Source: Macrostomum hystrix (Eukaryota; Platyhelminthes; Macrostomidae). Taken from it: 64,000 nucleotides of DNA. A program made the position numbers and the translations under genes. The notes below the pieces were generated by a model that was not told the origin of the DNA, did no database searches, and worked only from the letters and a program-made list of their open reading frames with translations. This document shows positions 23,076-35,550 of the stretch, one piece after another (position 1 is the first letter of the stretch; the number at the start of each line of letters is the position of its first letter). The stretch lies in the NCBI GenBank assembly GCA_950097015.1, contig CATNEN010000001.1, positions 23,117,501 through 23,181,500 of the forward strand, written 5' to 3'.

Positions 23076-24290
23076 CTGGCGGGACTAAATTTCGGACCTG
23101 TCAATCGGCAGTTTTCACTAAATTTAATCAGAAATAACATTGAGATTATGTTAAAATATTAGGTAATGACTGATCTAAGACGTCTCGCCCAGCATCAGAG
23201 ATTGCTTATCTTGAATGCTCATATTTGAGTATATAAGCAGTGTAAATTTTATGTGGAAATATCCCCAAAGCGCAAAATACCCCAAGGTAAAGAGCGTGTT
23301 CATTACGCTCGTATTTGTTCAGCCATTTAATCGTGCCTCATTCCAAAGCATTAATAGTCTTATTTTCAGCTTTTCATAATGCGAGCGTTGATCATGCGCG
23401 GATCATTCAGTTAGCTGTTGCTTGTCAAAAAAAACTATTGAAGTAAACAAAAGTGCAGCTGGGTGCCATTTCCAGAAGTCGCCTCGTTAATAACTGAATA
23501 TTGTTAAAATCGCAAACTCCAACTGAGTTAGCTTATTTCTTGTGAGAGGCCAATATTAGGTTTATATTAGGTTAATATTAGGTTAATATTAGGTTAATAT
23601 CAGGTTAATATTAGGTTAATATTAGGTTAAAGCACAAAAAAGCAATAAAGTACACAAAACTTATGAGCTAAAATGCAAAAGTAATTTGCATTGATAAAAC
23701 GGACTAAGCTAATGATATTGTCAGTAGTATGGTTTGTGAATTGTGCTGGGCTGCGAATTCGGAATTAGGTCGCTGTAAGTACAAGCGTTCACATCGTTTT
23801 AGGCCCAAGCTGTTTCAACCAGAGCAACCTAAGTTTAAACACCTAGTTGAGAAGACTTGCAATAATAATTTTCTTAATTTATTAATTTACTGGCCAAAAC
23901 AAATTGAATGGGCCGAAGAAGCGCACTAAATCTTCATGTACTTTTGCAGAGCCTCCAAAATATCCAAAATGGCATTTTTTAGTGAACTTTTTGGTTGCTT
24001 GCACTAGCTAAATGCGGCACAGTTGTGCCAACTATTGTTTATTAATTAAGATGAAGTTGTCTACATGTGCCACCCAGTTCCTTCCACATAACTCCTCTGG
24101 TTCAGAAAATATTAAGGATAATAGTATCAAAACCATATGGACATTTTTTTTAAAAAGTCTTTTTGTTTTCGTTTTTCTCTACAAGTATTGTTTTCGTATC
24201 GGATATCAGGATATTCATATTAAGTAGTTCGTTTTTTAATTTGCACTGACTTCTACGACAACCTGGCATGCCGTTGTTTATCTGCGTGGT
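23076..24290. other. 3' flank of the receptor gene
   Basis: A possible polyadenylation signal AATAAA lies near 23644. A 10-bp tandem (TTAATATTAGG-like, about seven units) covers 23555-23628. No other gene recognised. Confidence 0.5.
23555..23628. repeat. 10-bp tandem, AATATTAGGTT
   Basis: Seven or so tandem units of TTAATATTAGG / AATATCAGG, AT-rich and short. It is in the probable 3' flank of the receptor gene. Confidence 0.85.
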
Positions 24291-24790
24291 GTCTGCAGCA
24301 TTCAACAAAATTTTAAACTATGGGGGACTCCGGACGCATGTAATGAAATTGTAGCTCGGATTTTAAATATTTTACTTTATTCTTAGTTTTATATTGTATT
24401 TATATTATTTTCCACACCTGTCCCTCATTTTGTAATCGTAGTAGTGTGTTCGTACGTTGTCTACTTATTTTGTTATTATTCAGTTTATAAGAAATATATT
24501 CAAAATGGAAAGAGCGTCGCGTTGCAGACGGTTGGACGGTCAACTGTGGGCTGGGTTACTGCGTCATGAGTCAACACGTAGCTATAAGCATCGTTCATTG
24601 ACGTTAATACTAATAGTTAAATACCCAACTAGCTATAAATTGTCGCAGACGCAGTTGCAGTCAATGGTTCGAGCGCTCGCTCACGTTAATAGCATATTGC
24701 ACTACTTAACTAAGTTAACTTATTATTGCTCACCTCGTCTTCAAATCCGATTGTCGTAGCTACTTGTTATCGACTTTATTATTTTCAGAG

Positions 24791-24915
24791 AAAATAATTG
24801 GCGACCACACCCAGTTTCTACATCCTGCTACACATACGAGCCCAACGTCTAAAACAAATTCAAATAAGACCCGACCCAAACAATTTTCTTTACATTGGCG
24901 ACCACGCCAGGACCA
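24791..24915 (+). mobile_element. Ty3/gypsy LTR end and primer-binding-site-like motif, present twice
   Basis: TTGGCGACCACGCCAGG at about 24895-24911 follows TTTACA, as a primer-binding site follows an LTR ending in CA. TGGCGACC is the start of the tRNA-Arg-type site used by several animal gypsy elements. A similar TTGGCGACCACACCC string lies 97 bp earlier (24798). The left LTR limit is not visible. The RNase H fragment at 27517 has the same orientation and may belong to this element. Confidence 0.4.
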
Positions 24916-25394
24916 GAATTCACACATTTGACTCTGCTGGAACTTCTGAGACATTATAATATTATTGATAGATATATACTATTTATTTAATGGCCAAAAA
25001 TTGTTGCATTTATATATCTTCCCCATTTTTAATTTGATTTTTATATAATACCAATGGCAATGCCAATGGCCAATATCACTTGCTAATTTGATCTATTTTG
25101 TAACATGCTCTGTGTGACTGACAGTTAGAATTATCGGATTGCTTTATTTATTAGGTTAGGAAATAGCTTTGTAGGTCTATTTATATATTATTAAGTAACT
25201 ATATCGATTATTTGCTATCTAACATTTGTCATACCACCATAGACAATTAAAAAAATAAACTTTCATATTGTTGTAGGGCCCTTTCTTTATTCTTCTTTGT
25301 AAATTAATTATATTTATCCACTGCAAAATGCTTAGTTAATAGTCAACTTTCGTTATATTTAAAATTGCCCAAATATAGGGAAGTATGAACTAGG

Positions 25395-27332
25395 AAAATG
25401 TCAATAGGGTTGCAATGTGATCGGAAGTCTGGCAGCCTTTTCTGTTTCCTATTTGACTAGCCGATAGTAAGTTCAGGGCTTTGATGCGTGCTTCTAATTT
25501 CTCGTAAATAATTGATGTAAATTACAGTCTTGCGATGGCTGGCAGGACGCTTATTGGTCTGTAGTTTTTTGGATCATTGCAAGACCCATTCTTGTAGATT
25601 GGGCTTACCAATGCTAGTGACCATTGTTTAGGAGTATATCCAAGCCTAAGGATTGAGTTGAATAGCTTCTGCAGAGCGGGCTTGATAACTGTGAGGCCAT
25701 AAATGATGTGCTCGTTTGTTATTCTGTCAACTCCCGCTGCCTTTTTCTTCTTTAGTTTTTTCACTGCCTTATCAATTTCATGGGTGCTAACTGTTGTGTC
25801 TAAAGATTTTTGGGTTTGGTGGATGCCCTCGGAGGCATCTGACTGAGGGTTCCATGTTGAAAATGCTGTTTAGGTGCTTCTGAATTTCTGCTATTGGGGG
25901 TTGTGCCCTGGAAACTCACTTGTTGGGAAACAGCAATTCCTTGGCTCTTTTTAAACCTGACCAAAATCCCCTGGATGTGTTTGAGCATGCCATTTTCTGG
26001 ATAAAATAATTTATGTCAGCTTTTTTCAGCTTTTTTAGATGGTTCCTATACTTCTTTGCAAGCTCATAGTATTCTGTGACTAGTGATCTGTCCGCTGGCT
26101 TTTGACTTTTCTTTGCTACGTACTTTAATGATTTAGCCAAATCCCTAAGATTTTCGTCTCTGTTTATCCAGAATTTGTTGGGAATAATGTTTTTACCCCC
26201 ACTCTTGGGAACGGACTCCTCCAGCAGACAGTTTAACTTAGATGTGAGATCGTCAATAGATGAGGTCTCCTTTACTTCCTGTGTAACAATCTGCTTTATG
26301 TATTCCAGACTCTGTTGACTTTCAAGGGCTTCGATGAAGTGCTGCTGTGCAACGGGATTCCAGGTGGGTGGCCTTGGATAGTTTATGGTCTTGTTCCTGC
26401 ATACCACTTCCTGAGGGTTCATGTCTTGTATGCGCACTTTGACTGTCAATGGAGAGTGCTTTGAGAGGAAGTTTTGAGGGTGGACAAAGAAATCTTCCAC
26501 CATGTCAAGATTATCTATGGATGCAATGGCATAATCAATAGTGCTGCGTCCCAGCATACAACTGTAAGTGTAGTTTCCCAAAATATTCCCTTCAGCTACT
26601 CCACTTAGCCCATTGAGGATTGCTGATTTCGTTTCACAACACACTTCTAAGAGTTGGAGGCCATGTTTGTTTTTTCCCATGTCCTGATTAACTCTACGGA
26701 AGTGAGGACCACAATTTGCTTGCATTGACCCCGTCCTTGCATTAAAATCACCAATTGTGAGAACGATTCTTATTGTGGAATACGTCTGAATGAGACCTTT
26801 TATATCCTCCCAGACACCCTCATCGTCTGGGAGGTCTCCCAAGGTCTTCCAAGTTATACTTGGAAGTCTTGGGCGGAACGTAGCAGCCTATAATAAATAT
26901 TGGATCTGAGCTCTGCGATCGATTAAGTTTGAGTACAAGTGAGAAATTGCTTTGGCGCACCAACGAAGTCATTGTTGCTAGTGATTTGCGAACAAGAAAG
27001 GCCATTCCATTTGATAGTCTACCTTTGTTCACTCCCCGTTTTTTTATTCCATCTGCCCCAAAGCTGATAAAGTTTGTGGTAAGCTTCGACTCGAAAATGT
27101 CTTTTTTACTGTGTGTCTCGCATAGAAATACTATATCTCTGTTTCTCACTTGCTCCTGGAAGCTTGGTGACTCCAATTTGCACTTGCCATTAAATGTCAG
27201 TCCGTCTATGTTCCAGCTTGTAATGAGCAGCTGCTGGCTACTTGCTTCATTCTTATTAGTGAACTGATTGCGACTGCCCTGAGCTGGCTGGGCTATATGG
27301 GAGTTAAAATTTGCGGTTGAATGAGATAGCAT
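25395..27332 (-). pseudogene. APE-class LINE fragment: endonuclease plus start of reverse transcriptase
   Basis: The minus strand encodes, in order, an apurinic-type endonuclease (motifs SWNIDGL, ETH, GDFNART, STIDYA and a KHSPL equivalent of the SDH motif) and the opening blocks of a reverse transcriptase (AAGVDRI, NYRPIS, then KGCQTSDHI). Frameshifts lie near 26830 and 25520, with other breaks between about 25990 and 25760. The sequence stops near 25395, before the catalytic YADD block. LINE copies usually lose their 5' part. Here the 3' part is missing, so the fragment was cut by a later rearrangement. The exact clade cannot be fixed by eye. Confidence 0.8.
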
Positions 27333-27516
27333 TTCGCACTTAATATTAGATAACCAGTTATCACAAAAAGGAATAGATAGAAGTTAGCAGTGAGAAAATA
27401 CTCAGAGTTCAGAAGTTCATAACAAGAAGAAGAAGTTCAGAAGTTTCTCCGATAAATGTTAACCATGAGCCTTCTCGACTCCGCTCCTCCTTTGCTGCAA
27501 ACCGTTTAGTTGCCGC

Positions 27517-27965
27517 TTGTTGATTTACCAAGGCCTGGTAAAGCAATGCCTAACCTTGGCACCAGTCTTAGCTCTACCTGAAACTGCAAGTGGTAGCAGC
27601 CAGTTTATATTAGATACAGATGCTAGTGGCTTTTGCATAGGCTGTGTCCTGTCTCAGGTGCAAAGAGGACAAGAGAAATTAATTGCTTATAGCAGCCGCG
27701 CTTTAAATGCAGCAGAGAGAAACTACTGTGTCACTAGAAGAGAGCTGCTAGCAGTTGTAGAATCTTGCAAAAAGTTTAGGTCATATCTCGCAGGTCAAAA
27801 AATCCAAGTTAGAGTTGACCACGCTGCCTTAACTCACCTGCTAGGCTTTCAAGAGCCAACCGTTCAGCTAGCAAGGTGGCTGGAAGCGTTGCAAGAGTTC
27901 AATCTTGAAGTGGTCCATCGTCCAGGCAGAATGCATGCCAATGCGGATGCACTTTCGTGTTGTCC
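27517..27965 (+). pseudogene. Ty3/gypsy RNase H fragment
   Basis: The plus strand reads a typical gypsy RNase H: LDTDASGFCIG, YSSRALNAAERNY, TRRELLAVVE, a VDHAAL block and the terminal VVHRPGRMHANADALS. Homology ends at ADALS, and the next bases continue as the minus strand of an integrase tail, so an inversion breakpoint lies near 27960-28000. No reverse transcriptase precedes it; the upstream 2 kb is occupied by an oppositely oriented LINE fragment. Confidence 0.85.
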
Positions 27966-27989
27966 AAGATTTTGTGAAGCGTGTCGTCC

Positions 27990-29295
27990 AGAGACGCCAG
28001 GCAGGGCAGTTCAGTCTTGCCACTTCGTGGTCTCAGATTTTTGCCATGGGCTCCTTCAGCCTGTACATTTCTCTCTTCCTCTGCGTGCCCTCTCTCTGAG
28101 TCATTCATGTTCATTTCTTCGGTCTTGTCCATTTCGCTGTCTGTTTCTTCTTGTTCTGACTCATTCGATTCTTCCTGCCTTTCGCTTTCATTGTCAGGGA
28201 ATGCTTCTTGCTCTGCATAGATTTCGTCTTCGGATTCTTCATTTGGCATGTTAGCTCTCCATCTAGTTCTGTCTTCTTCTTCAGATTCGACTTCTTCATT
28301 AATGACAATTAAATTCTGTTTATTTTTATTTAAGGTGGCCTGACCTCCCTTAACTTTTGACCGTGTGGTGTGGCTAGCTTTGTGACCTCCCTTTCTTGTT
28401 TGTTCTGCGGATTGTAATGTGATCTGTGTGTTTGGCACTGGTGTGATGTTATTTCTATGCATGATTAATTTCTCTCCTACTCTTTCTCCTTCTATTTCTC
28501 TCTGAACACTGGATTCAGCAGTCAGATAGTCTGTGTCGGATAGCTGAGCAAGTACTCGGTACGCGGCTCGCTTTTTCCTGTGAAACTTATGGCTCTCATC
28601 CTGGTGTAACTGAGGATTATTTAGCAATACTATCCCTCCAATAATAATTTCTTTTGGCTTCTTGGCAACTTCGGCCTTTTCTTTTCTTTGTTCATTGATC
28701 TTCTTTAGTTTTGTTTGACAATCTTATTAGCTTTCTACAGTCTTTCAGCATGGTCTTTTACATAGCTAGGAAAATTAGCGAATTCGGGTGGCCTTTTGAC
28801 TATGTTGTCTATGGGCAAAGTTGCTTCATGAGTCGAGATATCCGGTGGATTGATTAATACTCGTTCGCACTGCTACAAGCGCCGCTGAAATCATGAGATC
28901 CCAATCAGAGTGGTCTTTATTAATTAGACATGTAACTATTGATTTGATTTGTCCGTTAAATCGTTCAACTAAACTGTTACTTTGAGCATGGTAGGGTGTA
29001 GTGCACGTGTGCTTGATCCCATACAGCTCACAGAATGATTGAAATTGTCGGCTAGTGAATGACTTTCCATTATCGGTATGAATCCATTTGCATTGTCCGT
29101 ATTCTGCGAATACTCTTTCTTGTAATATCTTGATTACAGTGTCCGATTTCTGCTTCCTGGTCGGAAAAGCGAATATGAATCTGGTAGTACTATCGACTAT
29201 TGTTAGTACATACTTATGTCCTCTTCGGCTCTCCTTGGACACAGGTCCAATGAAATCTATAATATGGAGGCGTTCAAACGGCTCACAAATACGAG
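27990..29295 (-). pseudogene. Ty3/gypsy integrase, core and C-terminal tail
   Basis: On the minus strand, 29295 to about 28830 encodes the integrase catalytic core, with the three acidic sites in IIDFIGP, HTDNGKSF and SLVERFNG. About 28700 to 27990 encodes the tail (LLNNPQLHQDESHKFHR block), then a highly acidic, Glu/Ser-rich C terminus. A frameshift or stop separates the two parts near 28830. The tail resembles the complete gypsy at 57.5-64 kb, so the two are related families. The integrase begins abruptly inside the EnSpm-like transposase reading at about 29295, which marks an insertion or recombination point. Confidence 0.8.
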
Positions 29296-31485
29296 AAAAA
29301 TGCAGACCATTCATCCAAGGGCCCATGAACTTTGACAAAATACGCTATATGCTTCAGAAGATGCATATTATAGGACTGAAGCTTGTTTTCATACAGCACT
29401 TCGGCACGCTGACAAAAAAGGTCCAAGCAGCTGGCTGCGTGGTCAAAGTAAGTAGTGCAATAGTCACGGGAAGAGTAACAGTAAACAGAAAAGTGCAGTT
29501 CCATCAGATGGTCGAAAAACGCATTTGAAAGGCATGTACGAAATATTATTGAAGAGAGATATACAATTAAGGTACAAAATTCAGAGGCCTTGTAGTTTTC
29601 AAATTCGTCCAGTGAGCGAAGCTTATGATGAAATTCGTGTGGAAGGAACTTCGCTACAGCTTTAATAATTGATGAGACTTGCATTCGTTGGGCAGGAGGA
29701 ATATGGCACGGCAAACGTACGCCCTTAACATACGAAAATAAGTATGTACACATGCGCTTGACAACACCAAAACAAACAGTGCATGTAATCAGGCGGAATG
29801 TCGCATTCAAAGTTGACAAGCCCCAGGAGAGGAGAACGAGAAACCTGATTGTTTTCTCTACATGCCTTATAAGCAATGTCAGTCCATCGCTCACATCTCT
29901 GAAACGGGAAACACATCCTTCCAGACAAAAAGCTCCCTTCTATTTTACAGTACGCACAAGCAAGCTTGGCAGAATGAGAAAGAATGCACTGCAAAAAGGA
30001 TCTTGCAGGAGCATCAGCAACAATCACACAGCGTATCACTTTAAAAAACTTATCGCCTATGGCAACAAAACCGCTTGACAGGTGGCTCAGCTCCAGGACA
30101 AAGGAGGATAGAAACGCATCAAGAGGCGGCTTTCCTATGCCACAAAATTCTGCGATAGGGAGATGAATTTAGGTATCGGCAGCCGGTAATAGTGAGCAAA
30201 ATGGGCCAAAGTCCAAGCTTAGATGCGTTAAAAAGTGGAGCACCATCAACATTGACAGTTATTTGTAAATTATTATACAAATCCTTCAGGGCCAACATAC
30301 CCTGCTGCACACAAAATCGGATGTTCTCAAAGATACCAGAGTAAGCAAATTGGCCGTTGCTTACAGTCGTAGTATTGAAGACAGCCCTGTGCCTGCAATG
30401 CTTCCTCAGTGTCTGGACGGAACGGGGCACCGCATATCCGCGCTTTGCCCACATTGCCAGACAGAACTCCATGGCCCTCTTGTTGATAGAAAAAAGGGTC
30501 TTGAAAAAAATTAACTCGAAAATCAGTTCGGTAGTGTGACAATTTAAAACAAAGGACGAAGTCGAAGTCAGAGCGTCGGCAAGTGTAGTTTTCAGCAATT
30601 CTGAGTTAATTTCAATATTTAATGTCGGTGGTGTAGCGGTAGCACGTTTATTCTGGATGCACTGGGACGTCGACAAGCAGGGTGTTATGTAAGGCGTTGG
30701 AGCTCGTTAATGGTGAGTGTTAGACAATGGCAGAACCGAATGGAGTAGAGTGTGGCGAGAGAATGGCACAGTATGAAAACGTAGAAGGGCGAGAGTGAGA
30801 ATGCTAGTGAGGAGGAAAGGAACAGAACCAGAACAGAATGCACAGAATGGGAGGCGCAAGCGGGCCTGAAGCCCTTGATTAAGTAAACCAGGCAGACTGA
30901 AAAACATAGCGATTGATACTTCCGGCCAGCCAGAGCTCGCACGCTCATTGGCCGGGGGGAAATACATTAAGATACGCGTAGGAAATTGCTAGCATGGCGC
31001 GATATGCGTTTATGGTTACTAACAGTAGCGCCCTAATAATTTGACTTAATAATATAAATTAACAGAATTCGATGATATTATACGATGAGTTAAAACGGCC
31101 CAAGCTAGTACATAATTAGGAAATTAAGCATGTAATCAACGCATAGAGTAATATTGCATGGGCGCCTTCAACAAGTGACAACGTCACAGTAGTATCACCT
31201 GATGGGTCGCTTGGGGACACTTCTTCCTCACTTCCAGAGTAATCTTTCACTTTCAGGAGGAGACTCGCCTTGGTAATTTCCTGGCTCCCAATCACGTTCC
31301 TCCCAATCTTCATCAGCATCCTCTAATTCAATCCCAGAGACAGAAGCAGAATCTTCTTCAGCTGGCGCCACGTGCTCAATGGAATCCCGCCCTGTGGCCT
31401 CTTGCAGGCCTTCAGAATCACGAAGTAGCTGCATCATGGTGCGGCAAGCCATCCGGTTTGTCTTCTGTGCAGACGCCATCTTCAC
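29290..31485 (-). pseudogene. EnSpm/CACTA-like transposase, copy a (decayed)
   Basis: An acidic N-terminal segment (31485-31228) ends at a plausible donor (GGAAGTGAGG). The main part runs 30676-29290. Recognisable blocks of the animal EnSpm-like (tnp2-related) transposase are VNVDGAPLF...LWPIL, FCGIGKPPLDAFL, VADAPARSFL, CAYCKIEG, PPDYMHC, GVVKRM, LPHEFHHKLRSLDEFENYKASEF and VHGPLDEWSAF. Frameshifts near 30170 and 29790 break the frame. The 3' end is cut at about 29290 by gypsy integrase sequence. A DUF4806 gene lies 400 bp upstream on the same strand. The superfamily assignment is from remembered motif patterns, so it is tentative; the transposase nature is firm. Confidence 0.65.
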
Positions 31486-31905
31486 AAAGTCAGTAGCTGT
31501 AATAAATCAGACAAAACAATTCGATATTAATCACTTTTACAAGACATTTAAATGAGATAAACTGTGAAGCACAATAGCAATGATCAATGAATTAATACCA
31601 TGAAAATGTAGTATAGCACCAACCCATAAACGACTTTACATATAACGCTAAGGGCCTTGGCAAATGAAGAAGGTTGATAATAAAAATAACTACTTTGTGT
31701 ACTGTATGGTCAACAAAGAATGAACACAAGTCAAAAGCTTCCACAATGATGCGCTGGAAGACACTCGTTCTACTAAAGATGAGATTTGGGAAATGCGACA
31801 AACACAAAAAGTTGTTAAATGTCAGTTGACATGGATATCATGTAGAGCTAGGACATAAACTTCCTAAGTTCATTAAGGCGATTCTGAAAAGACAGGAGCG
31901 CGGAA

Positions 31906-33576
31906 TCAACGCTCAGCAACAACACTGTCATCGCTGTCACTAGAGGCTCCAGTAGCAGTAGTGGCATGGCTGTCAGCTATGCAAGGAGCAAGGGCAGACT
32001 CCATTGACTTCCGCTTGCGTGACTGCCTCTGCTTTGAGTCCTTCAGGTACCGCATAATGCGCTTCTGGATTGCGTCCTGCGTAAGATCCGGCAAATGACT
32101 CGCAGCTTCTAAAATATGGCAAACGCAGAAACTTAAATGAGTCATAAGACAGACATAGGGATGGCAGTTGCAAACATCACATTAATATATGTGCAAATGC
32201 AGTTGCAGAATTGTAATGTGCCTCCTAAGTTTGGCAAACTAGTGCAATTTCTTACAAATATTATATTACCAAAACCAAGAACTGACAGAAAGAACTACAA
32301 GACACTGACTCACTGTTTATGGTTGGAAAAATGACAGGAAGGAATGACAGCTTCTGCCCTCAGTTGGTCGGCCCACAGATGAGTAATCCTTGCCTGTATG
32401 ATTGAAATAGACATGTAGCTGTGTGCTTAGCAATGCATCAACCATCCGTGTGATGATCAAATCAGCTGTGCGTCCACCAAGCTGCCTCAGATAGTTGATC
32501 TGTCAATATGAAGAAAACATTTTTTCATACAAAACATCGTTTGAATATTTTTGTCATGCACCTTGGAACAAGAGACTACAAACATCCCTTCAATGTCAAA
32601 ATAGTAAAGTTTTTATTTCTGATAGCGCATAACCATATTCTAAATTTATGTTAACAAACAATTACACAATCTAATGAACCAAGTTGCTTACCACATCTTT
32701 TTCATACTTAGGATCCCTGATCTTTTGACAAAATGTAGCATACTCATCATGGCTCCTAAGAGGGAGACCCAGCTTGGTTGGAGACATCATGCTGCTAGTA
32801 CTTAAAAAACCAGCAGATCTTTGACTCTGTTGCAGTTGAGTGACTTGAGTCATCAGTTTAATCAATTCATTCAGAATTAACAACAGCAAATGCGCCATGC
32901 CCTCTGGTGATGTTGGAGCAAGGCCACGAGCTCTAAGAATATCAATGTTTGGCTGGAAACAATGACCAAATGATCCATTTCTTTCACGCAATGGAGTGGA
33001 AATGTTAGTGTCCAATACTGGTGATGGATTCAATTGTTCCTGTTGTCTGCAAGGTGGTGTTTGGAAATATCTATTGGATGGACCATGTGATCCAGTTGCA
33101 ATAGAAGCTGCCACATGAGTTATTGGTGGTAAAGTAATTCGCACTCCCAAGTCTTGTTCAGATATATGGCTTGTAGATCCTTTCTCTTTGGTTGTAGCAG
33201 GCAGACTTCTGGCAGACTCAATGTCACTTGATTCAATGTCAGTGGCAATCTGGTTCAAAGGTGGCACACGATCTCTATCACGACCAGTTTTATACCGCTT
33301 GAAGTAGGTCAATATCTTTTTCGAACCTGAGTTCACGAGCCTTCTTCAATGTTTCAATCAAATTTTCTTCTGCATCAGACACTTGGATGATGATTGCCTC
33401 AAAAGTGCCATCCTCCAAGGTAGCAGTAACAGTAGTAGCTTCACTTGATGCCAGCCATTCTTTCTTTCCCCATGAGGCAATATGGCTTGGAAATGTAATA
33501 AACTCCTTAGATACAATTTGGAAGCTCTCATCACAAGGAAAAAATAGTAAAATGCTGAACACTGTGAGTCAACCAT
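31906..33576 (-). CDS. DUF4806-domain protein gene, copy a, multi-exon
   Basis: Minus-strand exons, approximate: an N-terminal exon about 33565-33321 (typical opening segment of DUF4806 proteins, ending KKARELR); a long exon 33320-32690 (Ser/Thr-rich linker, a helical LLLILNELIKLMTQVTQLQQ-type stretch, then the start of DUF4806); an exon ending at 32499 (LGGRT...ITRMVDALLS...YFNHTG, the domain core); and a last exon 32108-31906 (DLTQDAIQKRIMRYLKDSKQR, domain end, then a Ser/Asp tail). Acceptors TTGACAG at 32500 and ATTTTAG at 32109 and donor GTAAGC at about 32690 are visible. The domain is uncharacterised but often found beside transposase genes in animals. The joint near 33320 needs an intron or a frameshift, so the gene may be decayed. 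Cellular role unknown. Confidence 0.6.
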
Positions 33577-33599
33577 CTGAAAAAATATTTATTAGAAAT

Positions 33600-34218
33600 A
33601 ATCTACAAGAAATGACATTGATCTAAAAGTCATTGTAAGAAGGGCTAAATTGCTAGATTATGTTTAGCATTGTATTTCCAATATCAATTCTTTCCTATAT
33701 ATTAATTTTAACTATAACTATAAACAAATAAAAATAGGCCTAAGTAACAAAAATATAACTGTATCAATGAAACGTACATTGCATTTTATATAGTTGTCTT
33801 TATATCATATAGCTAAATTTCATTGGATATATTATTGATAATCTTATTATACTATTATTAATACTAGTAAATATTAATATTTAATAAATTAAAATTTTAC
33901 ATGTAACTTGTAGTAAATGAGTATGAAATGTATATTTTGACTAAGAATAATATTTTCTATTTGATATATTAAATTAAATATTGCAAATATACATAATATG
34001 TAGCTAATATATAGGTAAATAAAAAATTTAATATAGCCTTTAGTTCTAACTTTTCAGCTATAGAATAGGCCTATAATACTAGAAAAGGATGGATATAATT
34101 AGACTTAAACATAGAAATTTAGATCTCATAATAATTTAATAAATGGAAATTAGGATTGCCCAATCTATCTTCAAATGTATCTTAAATTAAATAAATAATG
34201 AATGATTTATATTTCTTA
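33600..34218. other. very AT-rich spacer
   Basis: Low-GC sequence without open frames of note. It ends with the A (34218) that precedes the Helitron 5' TC. Confidence 0.55.
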
Positions 34219-34837
34219 TCTATATATATAAAAGTGAAAACTCTGTCTGTCTGTCTGTCTGTCTGTGTGCAACCTTTTGTCTTTATAGACGCCGAAACCG
34301 CTCAACCAAATCGCACCAAACTTTGCACATACCTAAAACCACCTACGCTGAGTGCAATAGGCTACTCAAATTCCCGAAAAATCATTTCCTTCCTGCTCAA
34401 AAGTGCAAAAAACTGCTCAAAAATCGTCAAAAAATCACTCAATTCGACATATCGTCGCCCCACTTTGTCAGATTTTCTCCAAATTTGATCCACTTACACT
34501 TTACATGTTTTCCAACAATGCTGTCAATTTTGAACATCTCTACTCAATCCAGAGCAAAGCTGCATCATCTCAAAGTGAGTCACTTTTTGTTTTCCGAGGA
34601 CAGCCACCCCAACTCCCCTCCGCCACTCTGCGGGCCAAATTTTAATACAGCCACCCCCTCCCTTCCCCGGGCGCCGAAGCCCCAGACTGTACATTGCATT
34701 TCAAGCCGTGAATGTACACAGCCCAAACCCCTAGACTGTCTACTGGCCCCCAAGCAGCACTGAGACTGAGTGCGGTGAGTGCGGTGGCGTCCCAGTGCGC
34801 AGGGCTCTCCGGTCAATATTTCTCTCCAGCCAGCCTG

Positions 34838-35550
34838 GGATAGAAGAAAGAGAGAGGCTGGCGTACAGTGCTTTGCTAAAATACAAGACGGTTATCCGCT
34901 GTATCGACGGAGATCACGTGAGGATGGCGGCTTTACCACTCGCATTATTCTATGCAGCCATGGGAATGAAGAGATCGATCTGGACAACGGATGGGTCGTT
35001 CCCTACTGCCCGCTACTGTCCAAGGTGTTCAATCCACACATCAACGTTGAGTACTGCAACTCTGTTAAATCAATCAAGTACATTTGCAAGTACGTGAACA
35101 AGGGTAGCGACCAAGCAGTGTTCAACATTGAGGGACCTGGAGGCATAGTAAACGAATTTGACGAAGTCAATCGCTTCAAGAGCGGAAGGTATCAGCTCTA
35201 ACGAGGCAATGTGGCGAATCTTCGGATTCTCTATTCATGAACGCCACCCAACTGTCATGCACCTCAGTGTGCACCTGGAAAACGGTCAGAGAGTATACTT
35301 TACGGAGGAGAACATCCAGCAGCGTGCTCAAAGGCCACAGGACACTACTCTTACTGCTTTCTTCAAGTTGTGCGCTGAAGACCCCTTTGCCAGGACTTTG
35401 CTGTACCACCAGGTGCCTGCCTATTACACATGGAACGCCTCTTCGAAAGGATGGAAGCGGCGGGTTCAAGGCGCTGCAGTTCCAGGCCATCCTGAAATAC
35501 GACAGACTGATGCATTAGCCAGAGTACACGGTGCACCCAAACCACAGTGA
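34838..35550 (+). pseudogene. Helitron Rep-domain fragment
   Basis: Two frames joined by a break near 35195 show DGYPLYRRRS, VVPYCPLLSKVFNPHINVE, the tyrosine block YICKYVNKG, then AMWRIFGF and a TVMHLSVHL block. This is the C-terminal part of the Helitron rolling-circle initiator. The upstream HUH-bearing part is missing, with non-coding sequence in its place, so it cannot be active. It ends into the helicase part after another frame change near 35540. Confidence 0.75.
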
